Assembly: GCA_015492755.1 (NCBI GenBank)
Contig: WGEM01000259.1
Span: 1-6,440 of the forward strand
Origin: Gemmatimonadota bacterium
GTDB lineage: Bacteria; Gemmatimonadota; Gemmatimonadetes; Longimicrobiales; Gaopeijiaceae
DNA: 6,440 nucleotides
Direction: 5' to 3'
Shown here: in pieces, positions 5,632-6,440 of the stretch
How positions within the stretch are numbered: position 1 is the first letter of the stretch
Layout: each line of letters starts with the position of its first letter
Notes under the pieces: model-generated
Told to the model about the DNA's origin: nothing
The model's database searches: none
The model's input: only the letters and a program-made list of their open reading frames with translations
Made by a program: the position numbers and the translations under genes

Positions 5632-6440
5632 GCCGCGCCGCCGAGTCCCTCTCTCAGAACGAGATCGACCTTCTCTTCAGCGGAGGTGCGTCGCCGGAGC
5701 AGTTAGGGCGCCGTCGGCGGGATGCCACCCATGATGTCCAGCTCTACGACTTCCGGCGTCCGGCCCGCATTTCGAAGGATCGCAAGCGGTCACTGCACGC
5801 CATGTACGGACTCCTGGCCAAGTCCGTCGAAAGCTGGATCACCGGGCGCGTCAGGGACCAGGTGGACCTGGAGCTCCAGTCCGTCGAGCAGCTCACCTTC
5901 GGGGAGTTCGTGCTGGCGCTGCCCTCGCCCTGCGCCTCGTACATCCTGGACGTGCCGGGCACCGGCCGTCAGGGGGTCATCGACTTCGGACACGAGTTCG
6001 CCTACTTCGTGGTGGACCGCCTCCTGGGCGGTTCGGGCCCCCACACCGTTCCCCCCCGTACCCTGACGAATCTGGAACGGCGGGTGGTGCGGATCGTGGC
6101 GGAGCGGGTGGCCCAGCAACTGAGTGACGTCTGGCGCGATTACGTCCGGTTGGATCTGGCGGTGGCCGGCTTCGAGTCCATTCCCGAGATGCTTCAGGTG
6201 GCCAACCGGGAAGACCCCGTGCTGGTGGCGAATCTGGGCGTCACCATGGGCGAGATGAGTTCCCTCATCCTCCTCTGCCTCCCGTTCGCCACGCTGGAGA
6301 AGTTCTTCACCGGGCAGTCCGCCCGGAAGCCGGAGCCGCCCCAGGGAAGCCCGGAGGAGCGCGAGGCGGACCGGCGTCTCCTGGAGCGGACCGTCCGGGA
6401 CGCGCGGGTCCCGGACGGTCCGCTCCAGGAGACGCCGGTC
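5628..6440 (+). CDS. fliM: Flagellar motor switch protein FliM, 3'-truncated
   Basis: The frame is open from ATG 5628 to the window end with no stop, giving 271 codons against a usual FliM length of roughly 320-350. Residues 8-19 (LSQNEIDLLFSG) are the N-terminal peptide that binds phosphorylated CheY. The middle CheC-like domain follows (about 38-240) with the conserved GGSG at 134-137, which contacts FliG. The segment from about 235 is the linker into the FliN-like C-terminal domain, which is missing. FliM is a C-ring subunit controlling flagellar rotation direction. After about residue 260 (nt 6407) the translation (VPDGPLQETPV) no longer resembles FliM, where VPV followed by an LG-type strand would be expected. 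That break coincides with the right arm of a perfect inverted repeat, so residues 261-271 are probably artefactual. The Leu codon TTA at 5703-5705 is unusual for this GC content. The gene overlaps fliL by 4 bp. Confidence 0.93.
   Translation, partial: MSRAAESLSQNEIDLLFSGGASPEQLGRRRRDATHDVQLYDFRRPARISKDRKRSLHAMYGLLAKSVESWITGRVRDQVDLELQSVEQLTFGEFVLALPSPCASYILDVPGTGRQGVIDFGHEFAYFVVDRLLGGSGPHTVPPRTLTNLERRVVRIVAERVAQQLSDVWRDYVRLDLAVAGFESIPEMLQVANREDPVLVANLGVTMGEMSSLILLCLPFATLEKFFTGQSARKPEPPQGSPEEREADRRLLERTVRDARVPDGPLQETPV
6369..6440. repeat. Perfect 33-bp inverted repeat at the window end, probable fold-back artefact
   Basis: Bases 6369-6401 are the exact reverse complement of 6408-6440, separated by a 6-base loop GCGCGG. 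The left arm translates as expected FliM linker (ADRRLLERTVRDARV), whereas the right arm breaks similarity to FliM. The repeat stops exactly at the sequence end. A fold-back from template switching during amplification, or an assembly error at a contig end, explains all three points. A GGGAC/GTCCC pair flanking the loop could have seeded the switch. Confidence 0.9.

Noticed and set aside
6369..6440. Intrinsic terminator or hairpin telomere at the window end
   Set aside because: The repeat lies within the fliM coding frame before the C-terminal domain and has no T-tract. A natural replicon end inside fliM is far less likely than a fold-back artefact.
1..6440. CRISPR array, tRNA/rRNA, insertion sequence or prophage genes
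   Set aside because: No regularly spaced repeats, RNA gene signatures, transposase-like frames or phage genes were seen; the window is almost fully occupied by signalling and flagellar genes.

Overview
The window is a visibly high-GC bacterial segment with tightly packed genes, all on the + strand. Both ends cut through a gene, so it looks like a short contig or contig fragment. The lineage cannot be fixed from the sequence. Flagellar fliL-fliM, a type II secretion/type IV pilus-type (GspE/PilB) ATPase, high GC and kinase style would suit Gemmatimonadota, Myxococcota-like deltaproteobacteria or similar phyla; this is inference.

Region 1 (1-4796) is a signalling block. A 5'-truncated membrane histidine kinase (tail of an extracytoplasmic sensor domain, TM helix, HAMP, PAS, HisKA, HATPase) ends at 1390. 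After a 92-bp gap comes an 879-residue protein that places a GspE/PilB-family ATPase between two complete receiver (REC) domains. Its stop overlaps by 4 bp the start of a third protein, one REC domain plus an unrecognised helical C-terminal part. The block has one kinase and three receivers, all with intact phosphorylation residues, and none is joined to a recognisable DNA-binding domain. The simplest reading is a phosphorylation-controlled secretion/pilus-type motor ATPase. No pilin, platform, secretin or other pilus gene is visible here.

Region 2 (4797-5058) is a 262-bp gap. It holds several short inverted repeats, an AT-rich island that could be a promoter, and a GG-N10-GC element resembling a sigma-54 -24/-12 promoter, correctly placed for fliL.

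Region 3 (5059-6440) is the start of a flagellar basal-body operon: fliL, then fliM with a 4-bp ATGA overlap. FliM keeps its N-terminal CheY-binding motif, so this is a chemotaxis-type switch. The last 72 bases form a perfect 33-bp inverted repeat with a 6-base loop, ending exactly at the window edge. There the reading frame departs from FliM-like sequence. This is most likely a fold-back amplification or assembly artefact, and the right arm (6408-6440) should not be trusted as fliM sequence.
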